The notes beneath the pieces are model-generated. The model saw only the letters and a list, made by a program, of their open reading frames with translations, was not told the origin of the DNA and made no database searches. Shown one piece after another: positions 17,701 through 18,839 of a stretch of 18,839 bases of DNA. Numbering within the stretch: the stretch's first letter is position 1; each line of letters begins with the position of its first letter. Source of the stretch: Trebouxia sp. TZW2008 (taxonomy: Eukaryota > Chlorophyta > Trebouxiophyceae > Trebouxiales > Trebouxiaceae). Location of the stretch: contig BDIU01000550.1 of NCBI GenBank assembly GCA_002118135.1, forward strand, positions 1 to 18,839, written 5' to 3'. A program made the translations under genes and the position numbers.

Positions 17701-18414
17701 CTCATTGCACAGAGCAGTTTGACTTGAAAGTTGCTGCTTGAACAACAAGCACTTTGCACTGTTGCCACACAAGCATCTTTCAGACTGGTCTGAGTACAGG
17801 AAACTTTTTGAACACAATGGCATTTCTGCAGGCTGCCTTGCTCTTTTCAGCGCCAAGCATTGCCAAGGTCCAGGTTTGCATTGAATTTTAGCAGCAGATC
17901 ATGGTGCTGATAGTGGACGCCATCTGCAGGTGGGGGGTTCTCACCCTTCATCACGCCAGCAAGCACGCCAAGAGGCGCGTCCATCAGCCGAACCGGCTCG
18001 ATGGCCAGCACAGAGGCAGGCAGCACGCCTCGCTGGAGCTCGTCGTCGTACGGGCCTGTCGCCTACGGCACTCCCGGCAAGTCGGAAGCGATGAGCACAC
18101 CTCGAGCTGCGGCAGTGTCTCTTCTAGCCTCGGCAAGCTCGCCTAGAATCCCGCCTGCCATTGCGGGCATGCCCATGGTCCCAGCTCTGTCGCCGACACC
18201 GTCTCCGGCGAGCCAACAGGCATCACCTGCGGGGGTGCCTCCAAAGCCACCGCCGAGGAGAGTGTCCTCTGGCCAGGACTTCGATCGACATAGCCCTCAG
18301 GCAGCTGCATTGGGAAACCAGCCAGCGCTTGCAAAGCAAGCCTCCGGAGGATTCCCTAGGCGCACAAGATCCAACCTGTCAGAGCCTTCTAGCCAGTATC
18401 AGGCTCACTTTTGA
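5782..18414 (+). CDS. Kinesin with N-terminal motor, coiled coil, IQ motif and Ser/Pro-rich tail, 16 exons
   Basis: Exons: 5782-6016, 6096-6198, 6320-6359, 7227-7496, 7774-7910, 9503-9690, 10252-10382, 10991-11263, 11822-11980, 12537-12863, 13534-13845, 14724-14834, 15433-15639, 16561-16742, 17498-17613, 17930-18414. All junction phases match and the sum is 3,276 bases (1,091 residues plus stop). The motor (about residues 79-415) has [10 protein letters not shown], the P-loop GQTGAGKT (161-168), switch I NAHSSRSH (270-277), switch II DLAGSE (311-316) and [13 protein letters not shown], all the residues expected of an active ATPase that walks on or remodels microtubules. Exons 9-12 are coiled coil (dimerisation), exon 13 has an IQ motif and exons 15-16 form a disordered tail. 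The motor looks closest to plant ungrouped/ARK-type kinesins, but I see no armadillo repeats. The ATG at 5815 (A at -3, G at +4) has a better context than 5782. Much of the intron space is exon-edge copies. Confidence 0.88.
6746..7310 (+). repeat. Tandem array of the P-loop exon head (four copies plus the true exon)
   Basis: Copies of the first ~90 bases of exon 4 start at 6746, 6858, 6981 and 7104, and the true exon at 7227. Spacing is 112, then 123, 123 and 123 bases. Each unit holds an acceptor-like AG, the text for [20 protein letters not shown] and a spacer (atcctgccttacatcaa) that replaces the P-loop part of the exon. None of the copies contains GQTGAGKT. The first two are more diverged (for example H for D in QAHVY), the last two nearly identical to the exon. 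Confidence 0.95.
7690..7773 (+). repeat. Decayed copy of the exon 5 head
   Basis: The sequence gctatgcag followed by gacctgctgaggc at 7681-7702 repeats gctatgcag/gatctactgaggc at the true acceptor (7765-7786). The offset is 84 bases. Similarity fades after about 15 bases of exon, then continues weakly. Confidence 0.7.
7845..8288 (+). repeat. 126-base tandem array of the exon 5 tail with four splice donors
   Basis: Units begin at 7845 (within the true exon), 7971, 8097 and 8223, exactly 126 bases apart. Each contains HETxVKGMEDC then LLQLGER and ends with a donor (acag/gtac) at 7911, 8037 (ccag/gtac), 8163 and 8289. The spacer after each donor (caacaatgccagtg) is also conserved, so the unit spans the exon-intron boundary. 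The copies look only a few per cent apart. The first donor gives the canonical kinesin join to exon 6 (GERNR then IFAFTRLN). Confidence 0.95.
8589..9560 (+). repeat. Decayed array of the switch I exon head (at least six copies plus the true exon)
   Basis: Copies of the exon 6 head (gatctttgccttcacaagg) start near 8589, 8770, 8878, 8990, 9151 and 9350, and the true exon at 9503. Conservation ranges from nearly perfect at 8878, 9151 and 9350 to barely recognisable at 8589, 8770 and 8990. Several keep the SRSHAI text (cgcagccatgccatt), and most keep an AG before the copy. Spacing is irregular (about 108-199 bases). Confidence 0.88.
9691..10251 (+). other. GC-AG intron between kinesin exons 6 and 7
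   Basis: Exon 6 ends TTTCCACAG/GCAAGC, a strong GC-type donor, in phase 1. The acceptor gaatgcag/gc at 10244-10253 is phase 1. The product reads [22 protein letters not shown], with twelve residues between DLAGSER and EAK, the length usual in kinesins. A GT donor at 9700 (catg/gttgtt) is also phase 1 but would add three residues in this conserved loop and has poor consensus. Confidence 0.75.
9868..9903. repeat. TTG-rich simple sequence
   Basis: A short T/G-rich run built on TTG (ttgttgttgctg, ggtgttgttgattg) in the intron before exon 7. No function is suggested by the sequence. Confidence 0.7.
9936..10330 (+). repeat. Copies of the kinesin exon 7 head
   Basis: A good copy at 10069 ([14 protein letters not shown] reading, acceptor atctgcag) precedes the true exon at 10252 by 183 bases. 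An older copy begins near 9936 after tgtgcag and is recognisable for only about 30 bases. The 10069 copy diverges after LLGMCINA, so it lacks the [13 protein letters not shown] part. Confidence 0.85.
10652..11100 (+). repeat. Copies of the kinesin exon 8 head
   Basis: Copies of gagtcactgggaggaaatgc and following text start near 10652, 10793 and 10918, ahead of the true exon at 10991. The 10793 copy keeps [14 protein letters not shown] almost unchanged. The 10652 copy is more diverged but reaches further into the exon (GTGGATGAAAGC and CAGAGCC). The 10918 copy has small indels. Each except the first is preceded by tatgcag. Confidence 0.88.
11264..11821 (+). other. Intron between kinesin exons 8 and 9
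   Basis: This 558-base intron runs from gtattt to ctttgccgcag. I see no clear copy of exon 8 or exon 9 and no separate gene in it, making it one of the few kinesin introns without evident exon-edge copies. Confidence 0.5.
12346..12404 (+). repeat. Copy of the kinesin exon 10 head
   Basis: After the acceptor-like gtttatag, bases 12346-12396 repeat the start of exon 10 (12537 on): [17 protein letters not shown] against [17 protein letters not shown]. The similarity ends inside the left arm of a perfect inverted repeat. Confidence 0.75.
12389..12434. repeat. Perfect 16-base inverted repeat with a 14-base loop
   Basis: The arm ctgagggcgtttggct (12389-12404) is exactly complementary to agccaaacgccctcag (12419-12434), with the loop gaagtgaaagtact. 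The left arm overlaps the end of the exon 10 head copy. A hairpin this stable in an intron would form in RNA or in single-stranded DNA. Confidence 0.95.
13219..13845 (+). repeat. Copies of the kinesin exon 11 head
   Basis: A long copy at 13343-13500 precedes the true exon at 13534 by 191 bases. It keeps acceptor aactgcag and an uninterrupted reading of about 53 residues ([17 protein letters not shown], then [13 protein letters not shown] and [11 protein letters not shown]). A short, older copy lies at 13219 after ctctgcag. The offset of 191 is not a multiple of three. Confidence 0.9.
13755..13980 (+). repeat. Copy of the kinesin exon 11 tail
   Basis: The last ~90 bases of exon 11 (13755-13845, [19 protein letters not shown]) recur at about 13890-13980, offset 135 bases. 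The copy ends cagcagaaat, so the GT donor of the exon (cagcag/gtaatc) is missing. The frame stays open through the spacer and the copy to a stop at 14020-14022. Confidence 0.9.
14305..14834 (+). repeat. Three copies of the kinesin exon 12 head plus the true exon
   Basis: Copies of gtgacagcagagaagcagga and following text start at 14305, 14450 and 14579, and the true exon at 14724 (spacings 145, 129, 145). The unit includes intron spacer text (gttgtttcacctgcagtgt) shared by the first two. The 14450 copy has lost its acceptor (gcgg for gcag), and the 14579 copy has an insertion and a frame-closing TGA. Confidence 0.93.
15141..15480 (+). repeat. Copies of the kinesin exon 13 head
   Basis: Copies at 15220 and 15316 precede the true exon at 15433 (offsets 96 and 117), each after gactgcag or cactgcag. 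A weaker copy starts near 15141. They cover ETELASSS through the Gln-rich part and share the spacer text ctgacttactcatg-like sequence. None reaches the IQ motif. Confidence 0.85.
15433..15639 (+). CDS. Kinesin exon 13 with IQ motif
   Basis: Reads [20 protein letters not shown] and on to [19 protein letters not shown]. The [11 protein letters not shown] stretch (about residues 810-820) fits the IQxxxRxxxxR pattern that binds calmodulin or a related light chain. The adjacent coiled coil and the exon's phase 0 ends suggest a regulated neck or tail segment. Calcium-dependent control of the motor is an inference from the motif. Confidence 0.85.
15827..16045 (+). other. Candidate extra exon in kinesin intron 13
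   Basis: After agtgcaacag (acceptor, phase 0, matching the phase 0 end of exon 13) the frame is open for 72 codons, reading [20 protein letters not shown] and then a Leu/Arg-rich helix-like segment, to TGA at 16043. I find no good phase 0 donor; gtcttg at 15958 is weak. If included to the stop it would make a shorter isoform ending just after the IQ motif. It may equally be chance open sequence. Confidence 0.3.
16186..16742 (+). repeat. Two copies of the kinesin exon 14 head plus the true exon
   Basis: Copies of [18 protein letters not shown] start at 16186 and 16369, and the true exon's methionine codon at 16564 (offsets 183 and 195). The first copy reads correctly for about 41 residues through HLAWSGQAM but has lost its acceptor (gcaaaa for gcaggcc). 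The second keeps ctgcag/gcc but is disrupted after KATL by a rearranged stretch. Confidence 0.93.
16690..17240 (+). repeat. Three downstream copies of the kinesin exon 14 tail
   Basis: The exon tail gaagctgtagagaccatccg (from 16690) recurs at 16863, 17015 and 17174. Each copy runs through the LLPQKDLK text to or past the donor position. The first two also share about 50 bases of intron (gcagctgttcctatgat, tgctgtgagaag) absent after the true exon, so one was copied from the other. The first has acceptor-like tgtgcag and donor-like gtacga. Confidence 0.88.
17930..18414 (+). CDS. Kinesin last exon: Ser/Pro-rich basic tail
   Basis: Entered in phase 1 after catctgcag, this exon encodes about 160 residues rich in S, P, A, T and R, with many SP and TP sites ([31 protein letters not shown]) and a PPKPPPRR run, ending QYQAHF and TGA at 18412-18414. 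Such a tail is typical of disordered cargo- or microtubule-binding ends controlled by proline-directed kinases. Function is inferred from composition. GC content is visibly higher than in the introns. Confidence 0.85.
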
Positions 18415-18839
18415 TTGCTATTGAGTGTCACTGCTTTGTTGAAAGCTAGCAAGTTTCAGGCTCCCTTCGGCTAGGCTAGTAAATTGCTGATCAGTGTCAG
18501 GCCTCATGTTGAATGCAGGCCACCTTCAGGCTCCCTACTGAATGCAATGCCATTTACCATATGCCATCCAGCGTTAGTCCCCCAACAGAATGCGAGCCAG
18601 TCCTTGCGGATTGCCAAGCTCCCTAGGCATAGGCTTATTGAGTCCTACAATACTTATTAAGTAGTACTGTAACGTGCTGAGATACTTGCACAGCAGAGCT
18701 TGAGCGTTATTCCGAGAGGGCCGTGTGTAGACACACCAGAAGTGTTGTCTCTTATCTGATGGACCGATCGGCGGTTAGGCACGATCTCACTTGAGCATGT
18801 GATCTGAGTTGAGATACACACTCACTAGGACAGAGCCTA
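18415..18839. other. 3' UTR and downstream flank
   Basis: No coding segment is evident. The first 200 bases contain loose repeats of tcaggctccct-type text. The remainder after the TGTAA signal is presumably intergenic. Confidence 0.5.
18668..18672 (+). terminator. TGTAA polyadenylation signal of the kinesin gene
   Basis: TGTAA, the usual near-3' signal of chlorophyte mRNAs, lies 254 bases after the kinesin stop. A small palindrome, tacttattaagta (18651-18663), lies just upstream. The cleavage site would be expected 10-20 bases downstream. Confidence 0.5.

Overview
The window is eukaryotic nuclear DNA carrying two intron-rich protein-coding genes, both on the + strand and head to tail. I base this on many short exons bounded by GT-AG (twice GC-AG) junctions with consistent codon phase, mid-range GC, CAG/GCA-rich coding text and a TGTAA near-3' signal of the kind green algae use for polyadenylation. 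A chlorophyte green alga, probably a trebouxiophyte, fits best. This identification is inferred from gene style and gene content, not from a marker gene.

Layout. 1-344: upstream flank with a possible extra coding exon. 345-5562: a 13-exon gene for a coiled-coil protein that I recognise as the ODAD3/CCDC151 (Chlamydomonas ODA10) type of outer-dynein-arm docking/assembly factor; its last two exons are uncertain. 5563-5781: a 219-base intergenic gap. 5782-18414: a 16-exon kinesin gene, 3,276 coding bases over 12.6 kb (1,091 residues). It encodes a low-complexity N-terminus, a complete N-terminal motor domain, a long coiled coil, an IQ motif and a Ser/Pro-rich tail. 18415-18839: 3' flank with a TGTAA signal at 18668-18672.

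The striking feature is inside the kinesin gene. Almost every exon from the P-loop exon onward is accompanied in the adjoining intron by one to six tandem copies of its own edge. Copies lying 5' of an exon repeat the exon head together with its splice acceptor; copies lying 3' repeat the exon tail together with its splice donor. Some arrays are nearly uniform (123-base units before the P-loop exon, 126-base units after exon 5), while others are strongly decayed (around the switch I exon). The gene is therefore full of decoy exons and competing splice sites. I saw no comparable copies in the dynein-docking gene next door. I recall, unverified, that intronic repeats of adjacent coding sequence were noted in the genome of the trebouxiophyte Coccomyxa; this window may be an extreme case.

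Functionally both genes belong to microtubule-based biology: one is a ciliary dynein assembly factor, the other a microtubule motor with a probable calmodulin-binding site. No RNA gene, CRISPR array or recognisable transposon was seen.
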